DNA from: Labilibacter marinus
GTDB lineage: Bacteria > Bacteroidota > Bacteroidia > Bacteroidales > Marinilabiliaceae
Length of the DNA stretch: 45,281 bases
Direction: 5' to 3'
NCBI RefSeq assembly: GCF_001659685.2
Contig: NZ_LXYE02000003.1
Coordinates: 1-45,281, forward strand
The position numbers were made by a program, and so were the translations under genes. Shown in pieces: positions 18,982 to 28,000 of this stretch. Positions within the stretch are counted from its first letter, which is position 1. Each line of letters opens with the position of its first letter. The notes under the pieces were generated by a model. That model did no database searches. It had not been told where the DNA came from and saw only the letters and a list, made by a program, of their open reading frames with translations.

Positions 18982-19611
18982 ATGAAGAAGTATAATATTT
19001 TATCCTTTTTATTGGTTATTTGCCTTACAACTGTAATTGCTCAAAATAGCCAAGATAAGTTATCGGGTTTAAGAACATCAAAGAAGATTGTGAGTGTAAA
19101 TAGTGTTTCGCAGACTGCTGATTATGCGGTTCAGATAATAGCGCTAAAATTACCTGCTGGTGAACCTGGTTTCTTTAAAAATATTGAGAAAGCCAGAGAG
19201 TTTGCTTGCGCTGATGGTTATGTAAGATATACTGTAGGTAGCTTCAAAAGTTATGCCGAAGCAAAGGAAGAGCTTATCTATTATAAGGATTTAGGTTATG
19301 ATCAATCTTTTGTAGTAAATACTGCAAAGTTCGATTTAGGGCAAGGCGTAAAAAGAACCGGTTTTAAACCAGATCCTAATAAACGTTATACTATACAATT
19401 AAGTGCATTCCGTTTTCCGGTATATATATCGCATTTTAAAGGTTTAGAAAATGTAAAAGAATTTTATTTGAAAGATAGAATTTATAGATATACGTGGGGG
19501 GATTATTCTTACGATGATGCCGAAGCAGAATTGGATGCTATTAAAGAAAAAGGCTATCCTAAAGCATTTGTTACAGAACTAGATGCTTACTTGCCTTATC
19601 AAATTGAATAA
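18982..19611 (+). CDS. Secreted protein with two SPOR-like repeats
   Basis: 209 residues with a signal peptide (about 1-21, MKKYNILSFLLVICLTTVIA). Two homologous segments follow: about 47-115 (YAVQIIALKLP ... VRYTVGSFKSYAEAKEEL ... LGYDQSFVV) and about 134-202 (YTIQLSAFRFP ... YRYTWGDYSYDDAEAELD ... KGYPKAFVT). The pattern xYxxQxxAxxxP, RYTxGxxxxxxxAxxxL, KGYxxAFV is that of SPOR or SPOR-like domains, which bind peptidoglycan stripped of stem peptides. Together with the OmpA_C domain of the preceding gene it suggests peptidoglycan anchoring. It is the last gene of the 6901-19611 set and is followed by a strong terminator. Confidence 0.82.
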   Translation: MKKYNILSFLLVICLTTVIAQNSQDKLSGLRTSKKIVSVNSVSQTADYAVQIIALKLPAGEPGFFKNIEKAREFACADGYVRYTVGSFKSYAEAKEELIYYKDLGYDQSFVVNTAKFDLGQGVKRTGFKPDPNKRYTIQLSAFRFPVYISHFKGLENVKEFYLKDRIYRYTWGDYSYDDAEAELDAIKEKGYPKAFVTELDAYLPYQIE

Positions 19612-19621
19612 ACAAAAACAC

Positions 19622-19649
19622 AACGGTAAGCTAATGCTTGCCGTTTTTT
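19622..19649 (+). terminator. Terminator of the T9SS-type operon
   Basis: An 8-bp stem cggtaagc / gcttgccg (one G-T pair) with loop taat, extended by two A-T pairs and followed by six T. Its T-run ends three bases before the rnpB -7 element. Confidence 0.85.
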
Positions 19650-19651
19650 GT

Positions 19652-19659
19652 TACTTTTG
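19652..19659 (+). promoter_or_regulatory. Bacteroidota -7 promoter element of rnpB
   Basis: TACTTTTG, a perfect TAnnTTTG, ends six to seven bases before the predicted 5' end of the RNase P RNA. The -33 position falls within the preceding terminator stem and no clear TTG is found there. Confidence 0.65.
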
Positions 19660-19664
19660 CATCA

Positions 19665-20031
19665 TAGCAAGTCAGTCTATCGCCGCTTAATTGAGGAGGA
19701 AAGTCCGGGCAATAAAGAGCACCATGCTTCCTAACGGGAAGATATTCGTGAGAGTATAGTAATGTAGCAGAAAATAACCGTCCAGCTTTTGTTGGATAAG
19801 GGTGAAAAGGTGAGGTAAGAGCTCACCGGTGCTTGTGGTAACATGAGTAGCCGTACAACTGATGGATTGCAAGACCAAATATATTATGATTTCGAAAGAT
19901 ACAGAGCTGCTCGCTTTGGTACGTAAGTAGTCGTAAGGGGTAGGTTGCTGAAAATTATAAGTAATTATAATTTTAGACAAATGATAGACCATTCTTTTAT
20001 GAGTGACAGAACCCGGCTTATCGACTTGCTA
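19665..20031 (+). ncRNA. rnpB: RNase P RNA, bacterial class A
   Basis: Catalytic RNA that removes the 5' leader of tRNA precursors. The 5' half holds the conserved gaggaaagtccgggc (CR-I) and the 3' end holds acagaacccggctta (CR-V). The two ends pair to form helix P1 (tagcaagtc with gacttgcta). Internal conserved parts include the ggtaagagctcaccggtgc region, and the length of about 367 nt is normal. The boundaries come from P1 pairing and from the -7 element just upstream. The gene is transcribed toward the YihY-type gene, 48 bp away. Confidence 0.97.
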
Positions 20032-20079
20032 TATTTTTTTTCTTCTTATTTTAGATAGTTAATTCAAGTGTAAATTGTC

Positions 20080-21399
20080 ATGTTTGAAAAACTAAAAGCA
20101 TTCTTATCTAAAGCTATAAAGTACCTTACCGAAGATATGTGGCGTATTCAGAAAGTCGAACTTTCTAGACCGCATCTCATTATAGTTAATGTAATAAGGA
20201 TACTATATCTAGCCATAAAAGGATTTATTTACGATAAATGTCAGCAGAAAGCTTCTGCGCTTACTTTCTACTCGTTAATGTCAGTTGTCCCAATGGTTGC
20301 TATGCTTTATGGTATTGCGCTTGGTTTTGGTTTTGGTGATACTTTAAAAGAAGAGTTAGCTAAAAGAATGGTAGGGCAGGAGGAGGTGTTGAGCTACATT
20401 CTTGACCTAGCAGAAGTTTATTTGCAAAGTGCTAAAAGTGGTGTTATCATTGGGGTTGGACTGGTATTATTATTCTGGTCGGTAATGAATGTATTGGGTA
20501 ATATTGAGCAGAGTTTTAATGATATATGGGAGGTGAAACGTTCTCGTAATTTCGCTAGAAAATTTACAGATTACATTGCATTAGTTATTGTAGCTTTTCT
20601 TTTTTTGGTATCGAGTAGTAGTATGATTGTGTTTGTCTCGGGTAAGTTTAACGATTATGCCGCCCTAACTTATGTAGGTAAGATAGTATCTTCAACGTTG
20701 CCATATATATTGATTTGTATTGTATTTACAATGCTTATTCTTATCATGCCTAATACAAAAGTAAATTTTGTATCTGCTTTAGTTGGAGGTATTGTTGCTG
20801 GGGTATTGTTTCAATTGCTTCAATATGTCTTTATTAATTTTATGGTAGGAGTTTCCAGAACCAGTGCTCTGTATGGTAGTTTTGCCGCCTTGCCATTATT
20901 TTTAATTTGGATGCAATCTAGTTGGTTAATTGTAATGTTTGGAGCTGAGATATCTTTTGCCATGCAAAATGTAAGTAGTTATGAATTTGAAGCTGATACT
21001 AAGAATGTTAGTATGGAGTACAAAAGGGTAGTCGCTCTTCTAGTATCTTATAATACCATAAAAAGGTTTGAAAATGGCATGGAGCCATATACTTCTTTAG
21101 AGCTTTCTAAAGACCTTAAAATACCCATCCGTTTAATTAATGAGATTGTCTTTGATTTGGTTAAATCGAAAGTGCTTATCGAAGTAACAGCAGATATATC
21201 GAAGGAAACGGCATATCAACCTGCAAAAGATATTAATCAACTAAAGGTATCTACTGTACTAAATATGTTAGAAACTACGGGAAGTAGCAATATTCACTTT
21301 GAAGAAACAGAGAGCCTAGTTAAAGTAAGAGAAGTTGTTAAACGCTTTAAGGAACTTAGAGGCAATGCTGAAAGTAATGTTTTGTTGAAGGATTTGTAA
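20080..21399 (+). CDS. YihY/BrkB family inner-membrane protein
   Basis: 439 residues. The N-terminal part has the YihY pattern: KGFIYDKCQQKASALTFYSL leading into the first membrane helix, about six hydrophobic helices up to residue 305, and the conserved FNDIWEVKRSRNF loop and GRTSALYGSFAALPLFLIWM-like segment. About 130 residues follow the membrane part (VVALLVSYNTIKRFENG onward) and look like a winged-helix-type cytoplasmic domain with a charged tail. The family was once called RNase BN in error; its real role is unsettled. No operon partner is obvious; rnpB is upstream and a 196-bp gap follows. Confidence 0.92.
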   Translation: MFEKLKAFLSKAIKYLTEDMWRIQKVELSRPHLIIVNVIRILYLAIKGFIYDKCQQKASALTFYSLMSVVPMVAMLYGIALGFGFGDTLKEELAKRMVGQEEVLSYILDLAEVYLQSAKSGVIIGVGLVLLFWSVMNVLGNIEQSFNDIWEVKRSRNFARKFTDYIALVIVAFLFLVSSSSMIVFVSGKFNDYAALTYVGKIVSSTLPYILICIVFTMLILIMPNTKVNFVSALVGGIVAGVLFQLLQYVFINFMVGVSRTSALYGSFAALPLFLIWMQSSWLIVMFGAEISFAMQNVSSYEFEADTKNVSMEYKRVVALLVSYNTIKRFENGMEPYTSLELSKDLKIPIRLINEIVFDLVKSKVLIEVTADISKETAYQPAKDINQLKVSTVLNMLETTGSSNIHFEETESLVKVREVVKRFKELRGNAESNVLLKDL

Positions 21400-21595
21400 A
21401 ATATACATACATTAAAAAGACAGGCTTCCTATTTTGTACAAATACATCAATACATATATTGTTTTTGTAATAGATAGTGGTATTGTTTAGTTTCTACACT
21501 TTAGTTCCAATGCATCCTTCTATTCTCAGTATTTCTACTTGATAATATAAATTGGGTTCGTTAATTTAGACCGCAATATTAAAAAAAATAAAAGC

Positions 21596-22759
21596 ATGAA
21601 GAATTTCAATTACCATACAAGTACTAAAATATTATTCGGTAAAAATAAAATAAATGAAATAGCTGGGGAGATTTTAAATTATGGCAAGCACGTTTTAATT
21701 ACTTACGGACAAGGCTCTGTGATAAAAAGTGGATTGCTTGAGAAGGTTAAAACGATTCTTGCAGATAATGACATAAAGGTTAGTGAACTTGGCGGAATAC
21801 AACCTAATCCGCGATTAGAGAGTGTAAAGAAAGGCATCAGTATTTGTAAGGAGAATGATATTGATTTTATATTAGCCCTTGGAGGAGGAAGTATTATCGA
21901 TGGTTCTAAGGCTATTGCGGCTGGAGTTAAGTATGAAGGTGATGTGTGGGATTTTTATATCCGAAAAGCAAAGGTTGAAGATGCCCTTCCGATTGGAACA
22001 GTATTAACACTTGCCGCTACAGGTTCCGAGATGAATGGTGGTTCGGTGGTTACTAATGATGAAACGCAAGAGAAACTACCTATAAGTAGTGAATCTTTAA
22101 AACCTAAATTTTCCGTTTTAGACCCTACGTTGACTTTTTCTGTAAACAAATATCAAACTGCTTCTGGTGTAGTAGATATCATGAGTCATGTATTTGAACA
22201 GTATTTTACACCGGATATGGGTACTGAACTGCAGGATAATATTGCAGAGGGTATCTTAAAAACTTGTATTAATGAAGGACCTATTGCTTTGGCAGAACCA
22301 GAGAATTACCAAGCACGAGCTAATTTAATGTGGGCGTCAAGCCTTGCTTTAAATGGATTAACAGGGACAGGCAAAATGATGGGGGATTGGGGTACGCATA
22401 TGATTGAACACGAAGTAAGTGCTATTTACGATTTAACCCATGGTGTGGGTCTCGCCATTTTATTTCCTAATTGGATGAAGTTTGTTTTAAATGAGCGTAA
22501 TGCTTTTAAATTTGCACGATTAGGAAGAAATGTATTTGGAATTAAGGAAGAGGATGAAGTATTGGCTGCAAATAAAACGATAGATGCTATCAGGGCATTT
22601 TTTAGTTCTTTAGATATGCCAGCGAAACTTTCAGAAGTAAATATTCCGGAAGAACATTTTAAAAAGATGGGAGAGAAAGCCTGTAAATTTGGACCTATAG
22701 GTTATTTTCGAAGATTAAATGATGTTGCAGTTACCGAAATATTAGAGTTAAGCAAATAA
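21596..22759 (+). CDS. Iron-containing alcohol dehydrogenase (butanol dehydrogenase/YqhD-like)
   Basis: 387 residues, soluble, NAD(P)H-dependent group III alcohol dehydrogenase. The Rossmann-like N-terminal domain has GGGSIIDGSKAIA for cofactor phosphate binding, and TLAATGSEMNGGSVVTN is a family signature. The metal site is visible as the Asp and His of VVDIMSHVFEQY and the two His of EHEVSAIYDLTHGVGLA. Length and motif order fit the YqhD/BDH branch, which reduces aldehydes. It has its own terminator and stands alone; the real substrate is unknown. Confidence 0.94.
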   Translation: MKNFNYHTSTKILFGKNKINEIAGEILNYGKHVLITYGQGSVIKSGLLEKVKTILADNDIKVSELGGIQPNPRLESVKKGISICKENDIDFILALGGGSIIDGSKAIAAGVKYEGDVWDFYIRKAKVEDALPIGTVLTLAATGSEMNGGSVVTNDETQEKLPISSESLKPKFSVLDPTLTFSVNKYQTASGVVDIMSHVFEQYFTPDMGTELQDNIAEGILKTCINEGPIALAEPENYQARANLMWASSLALNGLTGTGKMMGDWGTHMIEHEVSAIYDLTHGVGLAILFPNWMKFVLNERNAFKFARLGRNVFGIKEEDEVLAANKTIDAIRAFFSSLDMPAKLSEVNIPEEHFKKMGEKACKFGPIGYFRRLNDVAVTEILELSK

Positions 22760-22767
22760 TTTTATAT

Positions 22768-22804
22768 AGATGCCTGAGTTTATCTTAATTTAGGCATCTT
22801 TTTT
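22768..22804 (+). terminator. Rho-independent terminator after the alcohol dehydrogenase
   Basis: Perfect 8-bp stem agatgcct / aggcatct with a 16-base loop, then a T-run. Confidence 0.85.
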
Positions 22805-22839
22805 GTTGAGAAAGCATTGTTTATCCCTAAAACTTAATT

Positions 22840-23880
22840 ATGCTTAACCGAAATATACTATTTTTCGTTTTTCTTATTCTTATTACTTCTTGTACTACGT
22901 TTCGTCCTGTAAGTATTGATGTATTGCAACCTGCAAAATATTCTTTCCCTCCCGAAATTAAATCAGTTGTTCTGGTTGATAATTCTATACCTTACAGGTC
23001 TGATAAAATGCATACTATTACGGTACAGGGCAAAAGTCATAAAGTGGATACTATATGGGCAGATGACTTTGCTTTATCTACCTTAAAAGGGATGAAGAAG
23101 GAGTTAGATTATCGGGCATTTTTCGATTCAGTATATATTCATCCGAGTCCTGTTAAAACTAATCCTAAATTAGTCAATAGAGCTTTAAGTTGGATTCAGG
23201 TAGATAGCTTATGCAAGGCTTACAATGCTGAAGCTGTAGTTGCTGTTGAAAGGAATATATATAAAACAAAGCTGTTGGTGGATAATTTGCCAGATGGTTA
23301 TTTGTATGGGTATTTGGATGCTTCGGGAGCTATATTGTGGCGAGGTTATAATAATTTAAATAATGAACAGATATATCAATCGGTTCAGAAAGATACTATT
23401 TCATGGGATGCTTATTCTTCAAGTGTAAATAATATAGCAGCTAAGATACCGCCGTTATTATCTGGCATAAATGAATTGGCTGGTTATATGGGTGCAAAAG
23501 CTACCGATGATGTGGCGCCCCGTTGGCAATTGCAAACAAGAGGCTATTATATTTCTGGTAATTATCAGTTTATGCAAGCCAATGAGTTTGTTCGTAAAGA
23601 CCAGTATGGCGATGCAATAAAACTTTGGAAGTACGCTTTTGATCATACAGAAAAGAAATTAAAATATAGAGCTGCTTATAATTTAGCTTTTGTTTCAGAG
23701 ATTATGGGTGATTATGAATCAGCTGTATATTGGATTCAAGAAGGTGCGAAAGAGCTAGGTAAGTATAAAAGTAATGTGGCAAAGGAAGATAGATCTAGAT
23801 ATATATCGTATATAAATTATTTAAAAGATAGATTATCGGATATGGATGCATTAAAGATCCAAGTAGGAGGAATTCAATGA
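22840..23880 (+). CDS. DUF6340-type lipoprotein
   Basis: 346 residues beginning with a lipoprotein signal (hydrophobic stretch then LITSC, Cys18 as the probable lipidated residue). The mature part starts VSIDVLQPAKYSFPPEIKSVVLVDNSIPYR, the pattern of DUF6340 proteins of Bacteroidota, and the C-terminal third (about 235-330) looks like TPR helices (YRAAYNLAFVSEIMGDYESA). Its function is unknown; it is probably attached to a membrane facing the periplasm. Its stop overlaps the start of the PBP4 gene by four bases (ATGA), so the two are translationally coupled and probably work in envelope metabolism. Confidence 0.85.
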   Translation: MLNRNILFFVFLILITSCTTFRPVSIDVLQPAKYSFPPEIKSVVLVDNSIPYRSDKMHTITVQGKSHKVDTIWADDFALSTLKGMKKELDYRAFFDSVYIHPSPVKTNPKLVNRALSWIQVDSLCKAYNAEAVVAVERNIYKTKLLVDNLPDGYLYGYLDASGAILWRGYNNLNNEQIYQSVQKDTISWDAYSSSVNNIAAKIPPLLSGINELAGYMGAKATDDVAPRWQLQTRGYYISGNYQFMQANEFVRKDQYGDAIKLWKYAFDHTEKKLKYRAAYNLAFVSEIMGDYESAVYWIQEGAKELGKYKSNVAKEDRSRYISYINYLKDRLSDMDALKIQVGGIQ

Positions 23881-25268
23881 GATTAATAATATTCAGTATA
23901 TTTATTGTTTTAGTGGGCCATATTGGCAATGCCCAGCTTAATATAAATGATCAAGGAGCCATTGTGGGGCTTAAGCTGAAAGATATTGTTACGGATGAAG
24001 TAATTCTTTCGAATAATGAATCAATGAGGTTAATTCCTGCTTCATTAACTAAAATAGTAACTACTGCAACTGCCTTAGAAATTCTTGGACCATCATATAA
24101 ATACAATACTAACATTTATATGGATGGAGAAATTTCTGATGGAATATTAACAGGGAATATAATTGTTAAGTCGAGTGGTGATCCAACGCTGGGATCAAAG
24201 TATTTTAATGAAACTAAACCTGAAGTTTTATTTTCTAAAATTACTCAAATATTAAAAAGTCAAGGTGTTTATAGTATCACAGGGAGTGTGGTGGTTCAAG
24301 CGGAAAAGATTCCTTATTCAGCTCCGCGTTTGTGGGAGGATATGGGAAATTATTATGGTGCATCACCTCATGGATTTAATTGGATGGATAACTCTATTGA
24401 GTTGACATTACAGTCTAAACAAGAGGGGAGTGTTTGTGAGATAGTTTCTACTAATCCTAGGTTTTATCCTCAAGCTATCGAATCTAGAGTTGTTGCGGCT
24501 ACTCATAATAATGATAGTGCTTATGTCTTTGGCATTTCTGAAGTAGATACCTGGTGGGTGGAAGGATCCATTCCTTGTAACCGTTCTCAATTTAATATCA
24601 AATCAGCTATGCCCGATCCTAGGGTAATTTTTAAAAATCAGTTAAGTGATTATATAAAAAGTAAAGGCATTGAGCTTAGGGAGCAGCAAAATTCATTGAA
24701 AGATGAAAGTACTCAACAGTTGTTATGTGTACATAGCTCTCCAAAATTATCGGAGATAATAAGAATAGTTAACCATAAAAGCAATAATTTATTTGCAGAT
24801 CAGCTATTATTAACCCTTGCTAAACATGAGTATGGTGAATTTACTTGGGATTATGGTAGGCTAGTTTTTGAAAATTTCTGGAAAGATAAAATTGATTACA
24901 TAGATCATTTTAGCTTAAAAGATGGAAGTGGCTTATCTCCTAAAAATATTATATCTCCGCACGGTATGGTTGCCCTTTTAGAATGGATGAATAAGTATAG
25001 CTCAAACTTTAATTCTTTTTCAGAATCGCTTGCTAAAGGTGGTGAGACAGGAACGCTGAGGTCTGTGTTTAAAAATCCCAAAATTAAAGGAAAGGTTATT
25101 GGCAAAAGTGGTTCTATGGAAGGAGTTCTTGGGTATTGCGGATATGCCACTACCATGTCGCAAAAGCAAATAGCCTTTTGTGTTATGACTAATCATTACC
25201 TTATTCCAACCAAACAAGTAAGAATGAGTATTGACAGCATGTTAACTAGTTTGGTTTTGGAGGAGTAA
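23877..25268 (+). CDS. dacB: D-alanyl-D-alanine carboxypeptidase/endopeptidase, PBP4 (S13) type
   Basis: 463-residue periplasmic peptidoglycan hydrolase that trims stem peptides or cuts cross-links. A signal peptide (1-19, ending GNAQ) is followed by the active-site SLTK at 56-59 (Ser56 nucleophile, Lys59), SNN in the sequence NHKSNNLFADQLL near 300, and KSGS in GKSGSMEGVLGYCGY near 410, replacing the usual KTG. The long insert between SxxK and SxN (about 90-240) is typical of the PBP4 class. The start overlaps the upstream gene, and a perfect AGGAGG (23865-23870) lies 6 bases before it, unusual for this phylum. DUF819 starts three bases after its stop. Confidence 0.95.
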   Translation: MRLIIFSIFIVLVGHIGNAQLNINDQGAIVGLKLKDIVTDEVILSNNESMRLIPASLTKIVTTATALEILGPSYKYNTNIYMDGEISDGILTGNIIVKSSGDPTLGSKYFNETKPEVLFSKITQILKSQGVYSITGSVVVQAEKIPYSAPRLWEDMGNYYGASPHGFNWMDNSIELTLQSKQEGSVCEIVSTNPRFYPQAIESRVVAATHNNDSAYVFGISEVDTWWVEGSIPCNRSQFNIKSAMPDPRVIFKNQLSDYIKSKGIELREQQNSLKDESTQQLLCVHSSPKLSEIIRIVNHKSNNLFADQLLLTLAKHEYGEFTWDYGRLVFENFWKDKIDYIDHFSLKDGSGLSPKNIISPHGMVALLEWMNKYSSNFNSFSESLAKGGETGTLRSVFKNPKIKGKVIGKSGSMEGVLGYCGYATTMSQKQIAFCVMTNHYLIPTKQVRMSIDSMLTSLVLEE

Positions 25269-25271
25269 TTT

Positions 25272-26432
25272 ATGCCAATTATTTTTGATATTTTATTAGT
25301 GCTTACTTATGTGCTATCTCCGTTAGGTATTCTTTACCTATGTTTTAAGTATAAAAAACTAAATAAAATAGGTGCAGTTCTGTTGGCTTATGTTGTGGGT
25401 ATCTTATTATCAACAACTGGAATTTTACAAGGTGAACGAGTAGAATTTATTCAAGAAATAATCATGTCGGTATGTATACCTATTGGCATTCCGTTATTAT
25501 TATTTTCTAGTGATTTGAGGCAGTCTTTTTTCTTGGCTAGAAGCGCTATGGTTTCTCTGTTAGTTGCCTTGTTTTCCGTAGTAACAGTTGTAGTGGTTGG
25601 ATATCTTTTGTTCCAACCGAATGAAGCCGATAGCTTTTATAAAGTAGGTGGATTGTTGGTGGGAATTTATACAGGGGGTACTCCTAATTTGGCTGCTCTA
25701 CAAATGGTATTAGATGTGGATGCTGAAACGTATTTAATGGTTCATACCTATGATATGTTATTTTCTACCTTACATTTATTCTTTTTAATGACAATAGGGA
25801 AAAAGGTATTTGAATTTTTCCTACCTACTTTTAAGAAAAAAACGAATCAAGAGTTTGATGAAAATAGTAGTGCTAATGAAGAGCTTTTTTGGGGGCTTTT
25901 GAAAAGGGATAACCAAAGTGCGATATTTAAGGCGCTAGGAATAGCTGTATTAATGGTGGTTGTAGGCGGTGGCTTAATGATGTTGGTTAGTGAGAAGTCT
26001 AAGATGGCAGTATTGGTTTTATCCATTACAAGCTTGGGTGTATTAGCATCTTTCAATAATAAAATAAAATCGTTGCCAAAAACCTTTGAGTTAGGGATGT
26101 ACTTTATTTTAGTGTTCAGTGTTGTTGTATCATCTAAATTAAATTTATCTGAATTATCTCATATCAACGTATCAGTATTTTACTATATTCTTTTTGTTGT
26201 TTTCGGTTCGTTATTGTTGCATGTACTAATTTGTATGATTTTTAAGGTGGATGCAGATACCGTTATAATTACTTCTGCTGCTTTAATTTGTAGTCCACCG
26301 TTTGTGCCTGTGGTTGCAGGAGCATTGAATAACCGTAGTATTATAATTTCTGGTATCACCATAGGAGTGGTTGGTTATGCTATCGGTAATTATTTAGGTT
26401 ATTTAATGAGTGAGTTACTTCAATTGTTATAA
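25272..26432 (+). CDS. DUF819 family membrane protein
   Basis: 386 residues with about ten membrane helices. The pattern matches the YjcL/DUF819 family: an early LAYVVGILLSTTGIL helix, the GLLVGIYTGGTPNLAAL motif in the middle, and CSPPFVPVVAGALNN plus GVVGYAIGNYLGYL near the end. The paired glycine/asparagine-rich motifs suggest an inverted-repeat transporter fold like other small-solute carriers, but no substrate is known. It lies three bases after dacB with GGAGG upstream of its ATG, so it is probably co-transcribed with dacB and the DUF6340 gene. Confidence 0.88.
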   Translation: MPIIFDILLVLTYVLSPLGILYLCFKYKKLNKIGAVLLAYVVGILLSTTGILQGERVEFIQEIIMSVCIPIGIPLLLFSSDLRQSFFLARSAMVSLLVALFSVVTVVVVGYLLFQPNEADSFYKVGGLLVGIYTGGTPNLAALQMVLDVDAETYLMVHTYDMLFSTLHLFFLMTIGKKVFEFFLPTFKKKTNQEFDENSSANEELFWGLLKRDNQSAIFKALGIAVLMVVVGGGLMMLVSEKSKMAVLVLSITSLGVLASFNNKIKSLPKTFELGMYFILVFSVVVSSKLNLSELSHINVSVFYYILFVVFGSLLLHVLICMIFKVDADTVIITSAALICSPPFVPVVAGALNNRSIIISGITIGVVGYAIGNYLGYLMSELLQLL

Positions 26433-26489
26433 TGTAGAATCTGTTGTGTATTTTGTAACTTTATGCAGTTTTATCATTAATTCAAAAAA

Positions 26490-27260
26490 ATGCAACTCAA
26501 TATAGCTCTTCTTCAATACAATATTATTTGGGAAAACGTTAAAGATAACCTTAAATATCTGTCGGACTTATTGCAAAGTTTACCTCATGAAGTAGACTTA
26601 GTTGTGTTACCAGAAATGTTTGCAACGGGGTTTTCTATGAATGTTGATGAAGTTGCCGAACCAATGGATGGAGAGGTATGTGCTTGGATGAAGAAAATCG
26701 CCAAGTTGCATGATGTTGCATTAATGGGAACTCAGGCAATTCGGGATAAAGGAATTTATAATAGAGCACTTTTAGTTCATTCGAATGGAGATATAGATCA
26801 TTACGATAAGAGGCATCTGTTTTCACCAGGTGGAGAAGATAATAAGTATTCAAAAGGACGAGAACGAAGAATCTTCATGCTTAATGGGGTTCGTATACTA
26901 CCTCAGATTTGTTATGATTTAAGATTTCCTGTCTGGAGTAGAAATATAGGTGATTACGACGTGGCTATTTATATGGCTAATTGGCCAGCTGCGAGGCAAT
27001 CTGTTTGGGATGCCCTTTTGATTGCTAGAGCGATTGAAAATCAGAGTTACACAATTGGTGTGAATAGAGTTGGGGTGGGGAATCAGATTGTGTATTCCGG
27101 AGGCTCAAGGTGTATTGATTTTAAAGGACAAATAATCAAAGATGTCAGTAATTTAGAGGGGATCGTTGAAATTCAGGAGTTTGATATAAAAAAACAGAAT
27201 GTATTTAGGAGTAAGTTTTCGGCATTGCAGGATGGTGATGATTTTGAACTACTTCTTTAA
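26490..27260 (+). CDS. Nitrilase-superfamily omega-amidase (YafV-like)
   Basis: 256 residues, cytoplasmic. The catalytic triad is visible: Glu42 (VLPEMFATGF), Lys107 (YDKRHLF) and Cys141 (QICYDLRFP). Length and the FATGFS and DLRFPVW motifs place it with YafV/Nit2-type omega-amidases, which hydrolyse alpha-ketoglutaramate or alpha-ketosuccinamate formed by glutamine transaminases. It repairs or recycles metabolites rather than acting on nitriles. It follows DUF819 by 57 bp; no clear terminator lies between or after, and transcription may continue from the dacB group. Confidence 0.93.
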   Translation: MQLNIALLQYNIIWENVKDNLKYLSDLLQSLPHEVDLVVLPEMFATGFSMNVDEVAEPMDGEVCAWMKKIAKLHDVALMGTQAIRDKGIYNRALLVHSNGDIDHYDKRHLFSPGGEDNKYSKGRERRIFMLNGVRILPQICYDLRFPVWSRNIGDYDVAIYMANWPAARQSVWDALLIARAIENQSYTIGVNRVGVGNQIVYSGGSRCIDFKGQIIKDVSNLEGIVEIQEFDIKKQNVFRSKFSALQDGDDFELLL

Positions 27261-27554
27261 TAACTTTAATATTGTTTGCAATCGAACTATTTTATCGTTA
27301 AATTTAAATTGTTCCACTACCCAAGTAATTCTTAATCAAGCTGATTTGTAGGTGAGCTATTCGGATTATAGCATTCGATTACAGCTTAGAATATAATAAT
27401 ATGATTAATTAGACGAACTAATCTTTGTATAAAAGTGTTAGTAAGTTAATCAGATATTTTAAAATAGAAATTTATAATAAACTTGGTGTATGATAATGTC
27501 CATTGATGGGAGGTTGTTGTATGGCGGATTTGCACAATATTAAAATTATGACAT

Positions 27555-27854
27555 ATGAAAAACTATAAGGTACAGGTTAGTGAAAAAGAGGCAAGGTTTT
27601 TTGTTGAGTTAATGGATAAATTAAGTTTCGTTCAGTATGAAGAGGTGGAGAGTTTTACTGAACCAAGGATTTATCCAGCAGCAGATTTTGAAATTAGATC
27701 TTCGAAAGATAAAACTGTCATTGCAGATCTTCATAATTCTAAAAATAGTCCTAATAAATCATTGGAAGTAAAGGATGAGAGTAAGAAAGATGCGATGAGA
27801 GATATTCGAGATGTAATATCTCAAATAGACAAACTTAGAAATAGGCCAAAGTAG
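27555..27854 (+). CDS. Small unknown protein, antitoxin-like
   Basis: 99 residues. Residues 1-35 (KVQVSEKEARFFVELMDKL, then FVQYEEVE) resemble short Bacteroidota proteins of the 'xxARFFxELLxSLxFV' kind often found before RelE/ParE-like toxins. The remainder is charged, ending in a helix (DAMRDIRDVISQIDKLRNRP). No toxin-like frame lies in the 146 bp to the next gene, so it is an orphan if that reading is right. The 294-bp gap before it holds no gene and no clear promoter. It could also be a free-standing small regulator. Confidence 0.6.
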   Translation: MKNYKVQVSEKEARFFVELMDKLSFVQYEEVESFTEPRIYPAADFEIRSSKDKTVIADLHNSKNSPNKSLEVKDESKKDAMRDIRDVISQIDKLRNRPK

Positions 27855-28000
27855 TTTAAAAATAGATAATAGTAGGCATGAATTTTGTTGTATCCAGTTA
27901 TGTTATAACCAAAATTAATATGCTTAAAACTATTTCGAATACAGCGTTTTTGCGTTAGAAGAGTTTTAAGAAATACTATTAGAAATTTAAAACTAGAGTA

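Noticed and set aside
19687-19992. 101-codon open frame on the minus strand
   Set aside because: It lies wholly antisense to the RNase P RNA, whose conserved ends and P1 pairing explain the sequence.
24905-25217. Two overlapping minus-strand open frames
   Set aside because: Both are antisense to the C-terminal half of the PBP4-type gene, which has its catalytic motifs.
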